From Mycolicibacterium rhodesiae JS60 (GTDB lineage Bacteria > Actinomycetota > Actinomycetes > Mycobacteriales > Mycobacteriaceae): a stretch of 64,000 bases of DNA. A program made the translations under genes and the position numbers. The stretch spans positions 310,001-374,000 of the forward strand of contig AGIQ01000002.1 of NCBI GenBank assembly GCA_000230935.2, read 5' to 3'. Shown in pieces: positions 9,345-18,589 of the stretch. Below the pieces are notes generated by a model. That model was given only the letters and a program-made list of their open reading frames with translations. It searched no databases and was not told where the DNA came from. Every line of letters starts with the position of its first letter. Positions within the stretch are counted from its first letter, which is position 1.

Positions 9345-10409
9345 TCAGCCCCGTGGCGTCGTGGTGACGTGTACGTGGTCGAAGTGACCGTAGCCCGATC
9401 CTGCGGGCCCACCCGGCGTGTAGTACGTGCCGCGCCAGATCGCATCCTGCAAGCCGAATCTGCCCGCGTTGCTCATGACGAACGCGAGAATCGCATCCCC
9501 GAGCGCGATCCCTTCGGGGGTACCGGGATTCGGGATCATCACATCGATCGCCAGGCCTCTCGGATGCCACGGTTTCGGATCGGGCCGGACACCATCGATC
9601 TCGGCGATCTGGGGGAACTGCGCACTGATGGCGCGGGCCGCAGTGACGGTGTTGGCTTGCAGCCCAGCCTCATTCGCGACTCCGACCGGCAATGCCTCCG
9701 GGATGTCGACAGGCATCGCGGCGGGAGGAGGAGGGGCTACGTCGCCGAGGGGTTGTGCCGCCTGGACAGCTGCCGCCGCGGTGTCGACCATCGCTTGCTG
9801 CTGCGGTGTCAGCGCCGCATACTGCGCCTCGGCGGCGAGGATCTGGCGCTGCAAGTCACTCCATGTGGCCTGCAGATCTGCGCGTACCGATGCAGCCCGC
9901 TCGGCCGCGGCACGAGCCTCGGCAGCCGATGCCTCTGATGCCTTGGCGGCGGCAGCGGCACGATCCCTCGCTGCCCTGATGGCTTTCATCTGATCGGCCG
10001 TCGTAGCGGCGATCGCGTTATGTAATGACAGCCGGTCGATCAGATCTTGCGGGGAGGTTGCGGTCAGCATCGCCACGAACTGGCCGGTACCTCCACTCAT
10101 GTACGTGCTCGCCGCGAGCCGATCGAGCACCGCTTGATGCGGCGCAAGCTCGGCGTTCGCCGCGCCGAAGGCTGTCAGATCCCCGAGATGGCGCTCCTCG
10201 GCCGCGGCCTGGTCGGCCAGCGTGCGGTCGACATCGCGCTGCGCAGCGGTCACGGCCTCGCGCGTCTGCACCGCCTGACGGGACAGCTCGTTGAGCTGGC
10301 CCAATGCATCAGACGCCGGGTCGGCCCAGACCGGCTGCACTATCGAGGCGGCTAGCACCATGAGTCCGGTCGCCACACTGACCGCTGTTCGCCGAAGTGT
10401 GTGGCGCAC
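9345..10409 (-). CDS. Secreted coiled-coil protein with C-terminal LAS-type (ARB_07466-like) peptidase-fold domain
   Basis: 354 residues from a GTG start. A signal peptide (about 1-29, ending near QPVWA) is followed by two Ala/Glu/Gln-rich coiled-coil segments (about 30-125 and 145-205), as in Rip/NlpC-associated cell-wall proteins. A Pro-rich linker leads to a C-terminal domain with HPRGLAIDVMI and HFDHVHV. An H..D pair plus a late HxxH is how zinc-binding LAS peptidases (VanY/M15 relatives) ligate metal. It probably acts on peptidoglycan outside the membrane, but the substrate is not shown. It converges with topoM with 12 bases between the stops. Confidence 0.7.
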   Translation of the reverse strand: MRHTLRRTAVSVATGLMVLAASIVQPVWADPASDALGQLNELSRQAVQTREAVTAAQRDVDRTLADQAAAEERHLGDLTAFGAANAELAPHQAVLDRLAASTYMSGGTGQFVAMLTATSPQDLIDRLSLHNAIAATTADQMKAIRAARDRAAAAAKASEASAAEARAAAERAASVRADLQATWSDLQRQILAAEAQYAALTPQQQAMVDTAAAAVQAAQPLGDVAPPPPAAMPVDIPEALPVGVANEAGLQANTVTAARAISAQFPQIAEIDGVRPDPKPWHPRGLAIDVMIPNPGTPEGIALGDAILAFVMSNAGRFGLQDAIWRGTYYTPGGPAGSGYGHFDHVHVTTTPRG

Positions 10410-10484
10410 CGCGATCCTTGCTGTCGGGGGGTCTGATATGGCCTTACGGGCCTTCGACAGGCTACGAACTGTGTCCGTCGATGT

Positions 10485-11432
10485 CTACTCGGCCGGTTGG
10501 TCGCCGATGAACTCCACCCCGGCGCTGATCGCGGGGCGGTGGCGCAGAACTCGGTAATGCGCCAGCCGGCCGAGTCCCTTAGTGGTCAGCAGTCGTGCGC
10601 CTTGCCATGACGCGGCCAGTCGTGCAGTGGCGGCATACGGGCTATCCGGGTCGTCGGGGTCGTGGATGAGAAGCAGCGGGGGGTAGTTGGCTCGTCGACC
10701 GACTCGGGTCATATTGGTCTCATGCAGCGGCATGGCGATGCGTTTTTCCAGGCGACGGTGCAGGCCCTTGCGGATACGTCGGCCGAAACCATGGCGTGCG
10801 GCGAACAGGTCGAGATAGAGCGGAAAATCGGCCATGGGCGCGAAAAAGACCAGGCGTCCCACCGGTGCGCCCTGCGCCGCGGCCAATGCGGTCGCGTTCG
10901 CGCCCAATGAGTGAGCGACCACCGCGTGGGCGGGCCCATGGGTCTCGATCACGGCCGCAATCGCGTCCGCACACTCGGTGGCTGTGGTGCGCCCGGGAGC
11001 GAGCTCACCTGGATCGGATTCGTTATGGCTGGGCAAGTCGAACGCGACGACCCGATACCCGGCCTCTACCAGCGGTTTGACGAACATCGCCAGATGCGGG
11101 CGCTGCCCGCCCCAGCCGTGCACCAGATAAATCGGCGGCCCCTCGCCCCATTCCTCACCAACGACCCGATGCCCATCCCAATAGGCCTCTATCGGCCTGC
11201 CTGAGGACACGCCGGGTGGCATGCGCAGACTCGACTCGAGAACCGGTGGGGTGCACCATAATTCGACTGCCCACCGCGATCCCAACCAAGGCGCGAACCG
11301 CTCGAGCAGCGAAAATCGTCGGCGCACCCGGTCCTCGACCGGGGGAAGAATTCCAGAGCCAACCGGATCGAGCGGGGGAATCTCGCCGACCTGCCCCTGC
11401 GTCGACGCAGGTTGGGATGCTCCGTCCGTCAT
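10485..11432 (-). CDS. Alpha/beta hydrolase
   Basis: 315 residues with an ATG start. Oxyanion HG motif in YLVHGWGGQ, nucleophile serine in AHSLGANAT (a GxSxG variant with Ala-His-Ser-Leu-Gly), then an Asp in IHDPDDPDS and a His near LGRLAHYRVL, giving the catalytic triad. No signal peptide. It is probably an esterase or lipase-like enzyme of the cytoplasm; the substrate is unknown. It is 75 bases downstream of the coiled-coil gene's start and in the same direction as the MpaB-family gene upstream (46 bases away), so the three may form a reverse-strand group. Confidence 0.85.
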   Translation of the reverse strand: MTDGASQPASTQGQVGEIPPLDPVGSGILPPVEDRVRRRFSLLERFAPWLGSRWAVELWCTPPVLESSLRMPPGVSSGRPIEAYWDGHRVVGEEWGEGPPIYLVHGWGGQRPHLAMFVKPLVEAGYRVVAFDLPSHNESDPGELAPGRTTATECADAIAAVIETHGPAHAVVAHSLGANATALAAAQGAPVGRLVFFAPMADFPLYLDLFAARHGFGRRIRKGLHRRLEKRIAMPLHETNMTRVGRRANYPPLLLIHDPDDPDSPYAATARLAASWQGARLLTTKGLGRLAHYRVLRHRPAISAGVEFIGDQPAE

Positions 11433-11478
11433 GTTTCTCGATCGTAGTACGGGCCAGGGCGGGCGGGACGCCGGAAGG

Positions 11479-12867
11479 CTAGCCGGTGAAGCCCTCGCCA
11501 GCTGTCGAGCGGTCGTGGTGGCTGAAGGTCAGCGGGATGTGCTTGCCGCGCGCGATCTTGTTCAGCATCGCGACCCGCTCGCGCGCGGCCGCGCCGCTCT
11601 TCTTCTGGCGTTCGCGGATGGGGTTGGACCATGGCAGCCTGTCGGCCACCCTGGCGATACCGACGTTGATTTTGGTGAGATTGGTGAAGATTCGCACCCT
11701 GCGTTCGAAGTTGTAGCCGAGGGGCTCAAAGAGCGTGCCCGCCACCATGGCCTCGATCTGCTGGTACCCGAACACGACTCCTGCCGGCGCCAGGGCGACG
11801 CTGGCCGTGATCTGGTTGACGTGCCGGGCGACCACTTTCTTTATCGGGGCCGGAAGCGCGTCCGTCAGGGTGGTCAGGTGCACGGGACCGGCAATGGCGT
11901 CGACGAGTTGGGCACGCCACGGGGATGGGTTGCCGCCCCTGGCGAGAACATAATTCAACGACTTGATCAGCTCCAGTCCGTTGGCCGAGTGGAGCGCTTC
12001 GGGAGCTCCCCACAACCGTCCGGAAAACGATGAGTACTCGGTGAGGTCCTCGAGTTGTCGCGGGGTCAGCTTGCGCCCGAAGGCGTGGTCGACGAGGCGG
12101 CCGAGCAGCATGCCGCTGCCGAACCCCAGCAACGAGGTCACGGGGATGGGTTCGCCGAACTTGAGATAGACGTCGTCGCCCCACTTCTTGCGCAATCCTT
12201 TACTGGCCAGTGCGTGCATCAGCCGCACACGTACCACGTCCTGGAACGCGTCCGATCGGCGGTCGAAGATCTCTGGGAGCGTGAATTCGGCGAATACGCG
12301 GGCGGTTTCGATGAAGCGACGCGGGCCGTCGTCGGCGAATCGTCCGGTGGCGCCGGTGGCCGCGGAGATGTCGCCGGTCATCGCGGTCTCGTAGAACGCC
12401 CATCCGCGGATGATGGTTGTGGCGGCAAACGTGCTCGACATCGCCAGCATTCGGCCGCGTTCGGCGGCGACGAGATCGAACTGGGCGGGCAGGTTGTCCA
12501 GATGCTCGAAGAGCTCAACGAACTCTTGTGGGGGATCCTCGAGGGTGTCGATGCCCTGGGTCAACGCTTGTTCGAACAGCGCGCGGCCCTGCTCATGGCC
12601 GAGGCGCTCGAACACGTCGACAACGCCGTCCATGAGGTCGTCGCGCTGCCAGAAGTAGTCGTCGCGGATGCGGGTGAGGTCGCTGGGTTCGAGTTCCTTC
12701 TCGATGTCGATCCACTTGCCGAAGATGAACTCGCGCATGTAGCGCCACTGGCCGGCGAAATGATCGCGGCCAGGTGGAATGGGCCGCAACGGCCGGTCGG
12801 GATGGTCGCGCCGATTGAAGTCGACCTCCTCGAGGAGGATCTCTGGACGCTCGCCGGTCACCGTCAT
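11479..12867 (-). CDS. MpaB-family oxygenase (DUF2236)
   Basis: 462 residues, ATG start. The RVRLMHALASKG stretch in mid-protein matches the conserved Arg..His core of MpaB/latex-clearing-protein family haem oxygenases (DUF2236), helical throughout, with no signal peptide. Family members bind a b-type haem and oxidise hydrophobic or hydroxylated substrates; the substrate here is unknown. The last 83 codons and the stop are duplicated as a broken copy at 19291-19541 with several base differences, which shows that a second, diverged MpaB gene once lay there. Confidence 0.8.
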   Translation of the reverse strand: MTVTGERPEILLEEVDFNRRDHPDRPLRPIPPGRDHFAGQWRYMREFIFGKWIDIEKELEPSDLTRIRDDYFWQRDDLMDGVVDVFERLGHEQGRALFEQALTQGIDTLEDPPQEFVELFEHLDNLPAQFDLVAAERGRMLAMSSTFAATTIIRGWAFYETAMTGDISAATGATGRFADDGPRRFIETARVFAEFTLPEIFDRRSDAFQDVVRVRLMHALASKGLRKKWGDDVYLKFGEPIPVTSLLGFGSGMLLGRLVDHAFGRKLTPRQLEDLTEYSSFSGRLWGAPEALHSANGLELIKSLNYVLARGGNPSPWRAQLVDAIAGPVHLTTLTDALPAPIKKVVARHVNQITASVALAPAGVVFGYQQIEAMVAGTLFEPLGYNFERRVRIFTNLTKINVGIARVADRLPWSNPIRERQKKSGAAARERVAMLNKIARGKHIPLTFSHHDRSTAGEGFTG

Positions 12868-12969
12868 GAGGCGACGTTATCGCGGGTGGGACTTTCTGGC
12901 AACGCCCGTTGTCAGTTTGGCGCGCATTGCTTTCCCCTCGCCCGTGACGAGGTGTCCGACCGTGGCGAA

Positions 12970-13845
12970 TTACCGGACCACGAGCACCGGGCACTGGGCG
13001 TGATGAATCAGATTCTGGCCCACCGAGCCGAGGATCGAACCGGCCAGCCTCCCGCTGCCGTGACTGCCGACGACCACCAGCTGAGCCTCCCGTGACAGAT
13101 CGGTCAGCCCCTTCGCCGGGCTGATGTCCTGAAAGACTTTGACAACGTGGGCGTTGGGATACTTCCGGGCCAGCGGTTGCACCAACTCGTCCATACGCCG
13201 GCGCTGTTGGGACTCCAATACATCCAGCAACTGCCAGTCCATGTTCCCCTCGCCCCCGAGGTCGCCCATTCCGACCGCCGCGTCGATCTCCCACATGTGC
13301 GCCACCGTCAGTTGCGCATGCAATACGCGGGCGACATCGAAGGCTTCCGCCAGCGCGCGGCTGGACGACTCCGAGTCGTCGACACCGACCACGACCGGCA
13401 ACGGTTTCCCGGTCCGCTTGGCGACGGGGGCTCGCCAGACCACGATCGGACACTGAGCTCGATGAACGGTCCTCACGGCGTGGCCGCCCAGCGCTCGATG
13501 GTCCGCCGCGCCGGCACCGACCACCAGCACCCGGGCCGACTGCGAGGCATCTGCCAGGGCCGTCGCGACTGCGGCCTTGACCGTCGCCGTGCGGATCGCA
13601 AGATCGGCATACGCCGACCGCACATCCGCTTCCGCCGCCGCGAGCACCTCGTCACCGTTCCCCTCGGGCTCGGTGGGTGCTCCAGCGCCGGCGAAATGCC
13701 ACTCGAGCCGTGGGACCGCATGCAGCAACGTCAGCGGGAGGGCACGTGTGGCGGCGAACTCCGCGGCCCACCGGGCAGCACCGAGGGAGGCGTCGGATCC
13801 GTCAACGCCGACAACGACGGGTTGTTCTTGGGCAGTGGAGGTCAC
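12970..13845 (-). CDS. Universal stress protein, tandem UspA domains
   Basis: 291 residues, GTG start. Two UspA repeats of about 145 residues each. The first begins VVVGVDGSDAS and ends with GAGAADHRALGGHAVR; the second begins VVVGVDDSESS and carries the full nucleotide motif VGSHGSGRLAGSILGS (G-2x-G-9x-G-S). Mycobacterial tandem USPs bind ATP or cAMP and respond to hypoxia or stasis. I looked for a DosR-type box upstream and found no good match, so control is unclear. The flank carries GGACGG-A-CCGTCC (13874-13886), a short dyad that could be an operator. Confidence 0.92.
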   Translation of the reverse strand: MTSTAQEQPVVVGVDGSDASLGAARWAAEFAATRALPLTLLHAVPRLEWHFAGAGAPTEPEGNGDEVLAAAEADVRSAYADLAIRTATVKAAVATALADASQSARVLVVGAGAADHRALGGHAVRTVHRAQCPIVVWRAPVAKRTGKPLPVVVGVDDSESSSRALAEAFDVARVLHAQLTVAHMWEIDAAVGMGDLGGEGNMDWQLLDVLESQQRRRMDELVQPLARKYPNAHVVKVFQDISPAKGLTDLSREAQLVVVGSHGSGRLAGSILGSVGQNLIHHAQCPVLVVR

Positions 13846-14554
13846 TCCCTGAGACTAGGGGACCCGCTCGGACGGACGGACCGTCCTAATGGGGCTATAC
13901 GCAGCCCACTGGGTGGTGCCGGGCAGTGATGGCGGTGCAGTTCGCGCTTTCAGGCAACGCCCAAACGTATCGAGGCACTGGTGACCGGTTGGCGGATCTC
14001 TTTCTCGCGCGCCGCCAGCTCGCCCCGAATCATGGCTTGGCAAGCTGCTTTTCGTGACGCCATGCGCATCGCGGTCGGCGGACCGGGGATGCTCGACACT
14101 CTGATCGAGGCAGCCTACGGGCCCAGCCCCACCCTCGACCAGCATTTCGCGGTGTAATCGGCAACATCGGTCGGCCCGGCACTCTCGGCGCTCGGTGACC
14201 GTCCGGAAGACCAACGAAGAGGCGTCGTTCACCGAGCGTTCCGCCGGATCGCCAGAGTGCAATGACCTTTCGGGTGTGCCGCTCACGCAACTAAAGCCGC
14301 CGCTGGTACGCGCTCACCCCACGCAGAATGAAGCGCTCGGTGAGGCACACCTCGCGCTGGCGGGCAAGCCCTTTCATGCTCACCGCTAACACGGCGGTTG
14401 AGGCCGCCACCGGCGGTCGTCGACCGTGCTGTCAGAGTGTCGTGACCTGATACGCGACCTATCCGCCTAATTCGAGCGAGACGCGGGGGAAACACGGCGG
14501 ACACGCCGCCGCGATTGGATTTTGCTGACAGTTCGATCTCGCTAATGAGGACAG
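13846..14554. other. Long intergenic region without a supported gene
   Basis: About 700 bp between the divergent usp and flavin monooxygenase genes. A small plus-strand frame ending at 14158 (GTG-started, about 58 codons, ending DQHFAV) shows no family I recognise and no good ribosome site. Several G/C-rich stem-loops occur (for example GGCGG/CCGCC arms near 14391-14408 and 14496-14510). The monooxygenase promoter presumably lies in the last 150 bases. Confidence 0.5.
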
Positions 14555-15862
14555 ATGCCAGCAAAACCGTTCCACCTCGGATGGTTCCAGACATTTCAGG
14601 CCAACGAGTGGAAGACTCCCTACACGCTCTCTGAAGGGGTGCCGTTCACCGGGGACTTCTACGTCGAACTGGCCCAGGCGCTCGAGCGGGCCTGCTTCGA
14701 CTTCCTGATGCTGGAAGACACCGTCGGCATCCCGCGCGGCCTGGAAGGCACCACGGCTCGCGCCCTGGAAAACGGAGACTCCTGTCCGAAGCAGGATCCG
14801 GTGCCGCTGGCCGCGAAGGTCGGCGCACTGACCCGCCAACTGGGCATCGTCGCGACGATGTCCACGACGTTCTACCACCCTTATGCGCTGGCGCGCCTGG
14901 CCTCCACCATGGACTCGCTCACCAGTGGGCGTTTCGGCTGGAACGTGGTCACCAGCGCCAAGGACGAAGCGGCCCAGAACTACGGCCTCGATGAGATGCC
15001 CGAGCACGACTTGCGCTACGAGATCGCCGATGAGTTCGTAGAACTCGTGAACGCCCTGTGCGACAGCTGGGAACCGGGAGCGATCGTGCGCGATCGCGAG
15101 AAGGGGATCTACATCGATCCCAGTAAGGTCCATGACGTCGACTTCGTCGGCAAGCACTTCAAGTCTCGGGGTCCCCTGACGTGTGTTCGGTCACCGCAGG
15201 GGCGCCCCGTCTATCTGCAAGCCGGTGGGTCCCCCGCGGGGCGTGCCTTCGCCGCCAAGCACGCTGAGGCGATCATCGCGTGGGCGACCGGAGTCAAGGG
15301 GATGAAGGAGTACCGGGCGGACATCCGCAAGCAGGCCGCCGCCGCTGGGCGCGATCCTGATGACGTCAAGGTGATGTTCCTGTTTTCCCCGATCCTCGGC
15401 GAAACCGAGGCGGAGGCACGAGCCAAGATCAAGCCCATGAGCGAGGACGAGATCCCGGCCCGGCTCAAGGCATTGAGCTCGAACTTCTACGCGGACTTCA
15501 CCACGATGGATCTTGACCAGCCGGTCCCTTACTTCGTCACGCGCGGCGAACAGGGATCACTTGCTGGGTTTGCCCAATGGGGAACCGGCAAGACGCTGCG
15601 CCAGTGCATGGAGGCCCAGTCGGGAGGCGGCGCCACCTCGTTCGAGGCCATCGGTACGCCGGACCAGGTTGCCGACATCATGGCGGCGGCGATGGAAGAG
15701 GTCGGCGGCGACGGCTTCCTGATCCCAGGGGATGGCGGCTCGCTGACGCGTCACAGGATCATCGAGATCTGCGACGGGCTGGTGCCGGCGCTGCAGGCGA
15801 GGGGTCTGACCCGAACAAGCTACTCACACGCGCTGCTGCGGGACAACCTGCGGGCATTCTGA
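14555..15862 (+). CDS. LLM-class flavin monooxygenase, NtaA/SnaA/DszA family
   Basis: 435 residues, ATG preceded by GAGGA. It shows the bacterial-luciferase-like TIM barrel pattern of the two-component FMN monooxygenases: an early FDFLMLED strand, MSTTFYHPYALARLASTMD, SGRFGWNVVTS and SPQGRPVYLQAGGSPAGR. Relatives oxidise nitrilotriacetate, pristinamycin or dibenzothiophene sulfone using FMNH2 supplied by a separate reductase; no reductase is nearby. The substrate is unknown. The final 366 bp recur as a frameshifted copy at 18878-19244. The downstream EBP-like and TetR genes may belong to the same accessory unit. Confidence 0.88.
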   Translation: MPAKPFHLGWFQTFQANEWKTPYTLSEGVPFTGDFYVELAQALERACFDFLMLEDTVGIPRGLEGTTARALENGDSCPKQDPVPLAAKVGALTRQLGIVATMSTTFYHPYALARLASTMDSLTSGRFGWNVVTSAKDEAAQNYGLDEMPEHDLRYEIADEFVELVNALCDSWEPGAIVRDREKGIYIDPSKVHDVDFVGKHFKSRGPLTCVRSPQGRPVYLQAGGSPAGRAFAAKHAEAIIAWATGVKGMKEYRADIRKQAAAAGRDPDDVKVMFLFSPILGETEAEARAKIKPMSEDEIPARLKALSSNFYADFTTMDLDQPVPYFVTRGEQGSLAGFAQWGTGKTLRQCMEAQSGGGATSFEAIGTPDQVADIMAAAMEEVGGDGFLIPGDGGSLTRHRIIEICDGLVPALQARGLTRTSYSHALLRDNLRAF

Positions 15863-16225
15863 ATCCTGTTCCACCGCAGGTGATTTGGATCGGCGTTCCC
15901 GCGTATCGTAGCTTCTCAAATCCGGTGTCATATCGCGGCATCCTGACCTGCTGTGATGCATGTCGTCTCACTTGATGTCATCGCGCTCTATCAGGCTGTC
16001 CGCACCCATTTCTTCGACGAGATGGAGCGGCTAGGCCGTCCGATACCAGCCGGACTGACGGGCGCGGCCGTCGTAAGTGATCTCATCACCGCCCGACGAC
16101 TCCCATAGTCGGGGGCGGGCACGCTGATCACGTGTGGATGAAGGCGGCGAGCAGCTCGCGCAGCATGGCGGGACAAGTGGTGCGTCGTTGGGTACCGCGG
16201 CATAAACATGCCGTCACCGGTGAGA

Positions 16226-16241
16226 CAGAATTCTGATTCTG
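16226..16241. promoter_or_regulatory. Palindrome CAGAAT-N4-ATTCTG, copy 1
   Basis: Perfect 6-bp arms with a four-base spacer (TCTG). Exactly the same arms and spacing recur 213 bp downstream, in the same 718-bp intergenic region before the EBP-like gene. Most likely an operator for a dimeric repressor such as the TetR protein encoded at 17608. The remainder of 15863-16580 holds no supported gene. Confidence 0.55.
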
Positions 16242-16433
16242 GATGGGCGAGGTGAATTGGCTTCGACCGGTCGCGCGCAGCGAGCAAGGTCTCACTCAAA
16301 TGCACCACCTGCAGTTACTGCATGGAATCGGTTGTTCCGGCTCACGCGCGCCCGCTTCCCGGCGCACTCGAAACTCGAGGTTGCGAGAGGTTCTGACGTG
16401 CCGGGGTCTTGCCATACACGATGTGCCGTTGTT

Positions 16434-16459
16434 TAATACAGAATGATGATTCTGCATTA
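16434..16459. promoter_or_regulatory. Palindrome CAGAAT-N4-ATTCTG, copy 2, extended arms
   Basis: The core CAGAAT-GATG-ATTCTG (16439-16454) is extended on both sides to 11-base arms, TAATACAGAAT and ATTCTGCATTA, with a single mismatch. It lies about 120 bp upstream of the EBP-like start at 16581. Being the longer and closer copy, it is the better candidate for the site that controls that gene. Confidence 0.6.
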
Positions 16460-16580
16460 CTGGGTCGTCGACCCTACCGTCGCCCAACACGGAAATCATC
16501 CCTATCGCGCTGACCCCCGGGATCCGCGCGCTACGGCCTGCGGCGGACGACTGAAGTTGATTGGTGAGAAAGGGAACGTC

Positions 16581-17420
16581 GTGACGACCCTGGTTCGACA
16601 GCAGCATGACTTCACGAAACCCTGGGCAAAACATCGCGTCCGGGTCTACTTATGGGGATCTGTCTTCACGGCGGTAGTCGCCGTTGGTGCGATCCTTGGC
16701 GTCGGCATCGGGGTCATCCCGATGGTGCCGTGGACAGGCAATATCGCCTGCTTCTTGTTCATGACACCGGTCTTCATCATGTTCTGGGTCGCTTGGAAAG
16801 ACGCGCCCGGTGAGAATCGGACGACCCTTGAGAAGGGCAACGAGTTCTCGATGCTGTGGTTCTGCATCGCAGGTGCCGCAAGCGAACTGTGGTGGGAACT
16901 CGCGTGGCTGATCGGCGATCTCCTCGGGTGGATGCACCTGGACGAGACACAGCGGTGGGGCTGGGTCTTCTGGTATTACGGCATCAACGACGTGCGCTAC
17001 CTCCAGAGCGACGGGCCGCTGTGGGCGATGGAACTGGTTGTCGTCATCGGTGCCGCAGTGATGCTCTGCGCGTGGTGGAAACTCCGGAAGGCCGGAAATG
17101 ACCCCGCCAAACGTATCGGGCCGCTGTGGTGGACCTTCTTCACCATGGCAGCCATGCTCACCGTCTTCGTCATCTACTTCGTCGCCGAAGCACGACACGG
17201 ATTTCCGAACTTCCCGCGCCACTATTTCTGGGACATCACGCTGGTCCTCATCTATGAGAACCTACCGTGGATCATCGCGCCTATCGTCAGCCTTCCCTTC
17301 GTCGCCAAGCAACTGGGCTATCTCTACGGTCAGTTGGCGCTGCAGTCCGAGTCAGTCACGGCTGCAACGGTTTCGGCGCCAGACCTGGCAACTTCGGGAA
17401 CCGCGGTGCGAACGAGCTGA
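16581..17420 (+). CDS. Multi-pass membrane protein, EBP/EXPERA (emopamil-binding-like) family
   Basis: 279 residues from a GTG at 16581, chosen because GAGAAAGGGA precedes it; an upstream in-frame ATG at 16443 would lie inside the palindrome. About six membrane helices. The C-terminal half shows IYFVAEARHGF and PRHYFWDITLVLIYENLPWI, which parallels the EBP pattern Y-F-x-x-E-x-x-x-G-F ... H-x-Y-F-W ... N-x-x-W-x-x-x-P of sterol delta8-delta7 isomerases; ELWWELAW may supply the membrane acidic residue. The EXPERA fold handles sterol-like hydrophobic ligands. The function in this organism is inferred; the TetR gene 187 bp downstream is its likely regulator. Confidence 0.55.
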   Translation: MTTLVRQQHDFTKPWAKHRVRVYLWGSVFTAVVAVGAILGVGIGVIPMVPWTGNIACFLFMTPVFIMFWVAWKDAPGENRTTLEKGNEFSMLWFCIAGAASELWWELAWLIGDLLGWMHLDETQRWGWVFWYYGINDVRYLQSDGPLWAMELVVVIGAAVMLCAWWKLRKAGNDPAKRIGPLWWTFFTMAAMLTVFVIYFVAEARHGFPNFPRHYFWDITLVLIYENLPWIIAPIVSLPFVAKQLGYLYGQLALQSESVTAATVSAPDLATSGTAVRTS

Positions 17421-17607
17421 GACCCTGGCGCGCGCCCGGCTCGGCAGACTGACAAGCCGAGCCGGGCGTCATGGCCCGATCCACACAGCTCGAGCGACAT
17501 CCAACCGTGGCGGACCATGACCGCTACCCGCGCAAACGAACTGTCATCCGAGTTCGATGCGTAACTTCAGAGGGAGCGGAATATGTTCCCCTACGATCGG
17601 GGAGTCA

Positions 17608-18300
17608 GTGTCGGTTCGGTTAGGTGAGTCGGTAAGTAAAACGGTGATTCCACGTCCGAGCATCCGCGATGCCCGTCGCGACATGTTCCGACAGCAGATT
17701 CTGTCTGCTGCGGAATTCGAGTTCGCCAGTGCAGGCTTTGACAAGACCAAGGTTGCGGACATCGCCCGTACCGCCGACGTCTCGCTTGCGACGGTGTACA
17801 AGATATTCTCCGGCAAGGACGAAATTTGGGATGTCCTCAACCGCCAACGCGTCGACGAGTTCATCGCTGCCGGACTGCGTGCGACCGAGAGTGTCGCTTC
17901 ACCTCTCGAACGCCTCCTGGCGGCGCTGCGCGCTTTGGTCACTTACTTCGTCGAGCACCCCAACTATCTTCATCTCCACATCAAGGAAGGACTGAGCTGG
18001 GCTACGGCCGGTGAGCAATGGGGGCGCGGCAATCAGCGCGACGCGTGGAGAATCGGGATCACTCACATCGCCGACCTGGCTGCCGAGGCAGTCGCGGCTG
18101 GGGAAGCGCCGGCCATGCGGCCGTCGATACTGGCTGGCTTGACGGTGTCGGCCTTGCAGGTGTGGCTCACCGACTGGGTGAGGTCCGACCAGGACCGTCC
18201 GCCGTCCCAATTGATCGCTGAACTCGACCAGTACATGCGGCGTCTGGTCTCCACGACGACCGCTAGCCCGTCAACGGTCGCCGGCAGTGGGGAATCGTAG
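17608..18300 (+). CDS. TetR/AcrR-family transcriptional regulator
   Basis: About 230 residues from the GTG at 17608 (GGGGAG just upstream); an ATG at 17557 would add 17 residues. The N-terminal helix-turn-helix reads ILSAAEFEFASAGFDKTKVADIARTADVSLATVYKIFSGKDEI, a standard TetR DNA-binding domain. The C-terminal part is a helical ligand domain of about 140 residues with no recognisable ligand signature. It follows the EBP-like gene and is the only regulator near the two CAGAAT-N4-ATTCTG palindromes. A GGAA-TATG-TTCC dyad (17578-17589) just before the start could be an autoregulatory site. Confidence 0.88.
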   Translation: MSVRLGESVSKTVIPRPSIRDARRDMFRQQILSAAEFEFASAGFDKTKVADIARTADVSLATVYKIFSGKDEIWDVLNRQRVDEFIAAGLRATESVASPLERLLAALRALVTYFVEHPNYLHLHIKEGLSWATAGEQWGRGNQRDAWRIGITHIADLAAEAVAAGEAPAMRPSILAGLTVSALQVWLTDWVRSDQDRPPSQLIAELDQYMRRLVSTTTASPSTVAGSGES

Positions 18301-18408
18301 TAGTTCGTGCGGGCTCGTCCGATCGGCGTGACCCGTGTCCTGCCGATGTGGAGCTCAACAGCGCACCGCAGGAGTCCGGCAGTATCGAACTGATTGAAAC
18401 AGGTTGCG

Positions 18409-18545
18409 CCACTTCGGCACATCCGGTGCCGATTCTATCCGTCCACTGAGCCTGGCACGCGGCCCGGTGCTGGGATGGACTTCTTCGCCCAGCGGGGCTT
18501 CCGAGCCGCCGCGCTGAGCCTCCCCGGGCACGGGCGAGTTCGTTG
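18409..18545 (+). pseudogene. Alpha/beta hydrolase remnant with stop and frameshift
   Basis: In one frame the sequence reads HPVPILSVH, a TGA stop (18447-18449) where the oxyanion Gly should be, then AWHAARCWDG; one frame over it continues FFAQRGFRAAALSLPGHGR. Joined, this is the start of an alpha/beta hydrolase (HGAWH...CW..., then ALSLPGHG). Both an in-frame stop and a frame change are present and the catalytic half is gone, so it is a dead fragment. Confidence 0.55.
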
Positions 18546-18589
18546 CGTAGGTCGTCGGCGAACCCGGTGCCGACCTCGGTGACGGAGGG

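Noticed and set aside
13846..13890. Possible DosR box before the universal stress gene
   Set aside because: The GGGTCCCC..CAGGGA stretch does not match the DosR consensus in spacing or symmetry.
13990..14158. Small frame ending DQHFAV between usp and the monooxygenase
   Set aside because: No family recognised, no ribosome site, and the region has no codon-usage contrast that I can judge by eye.
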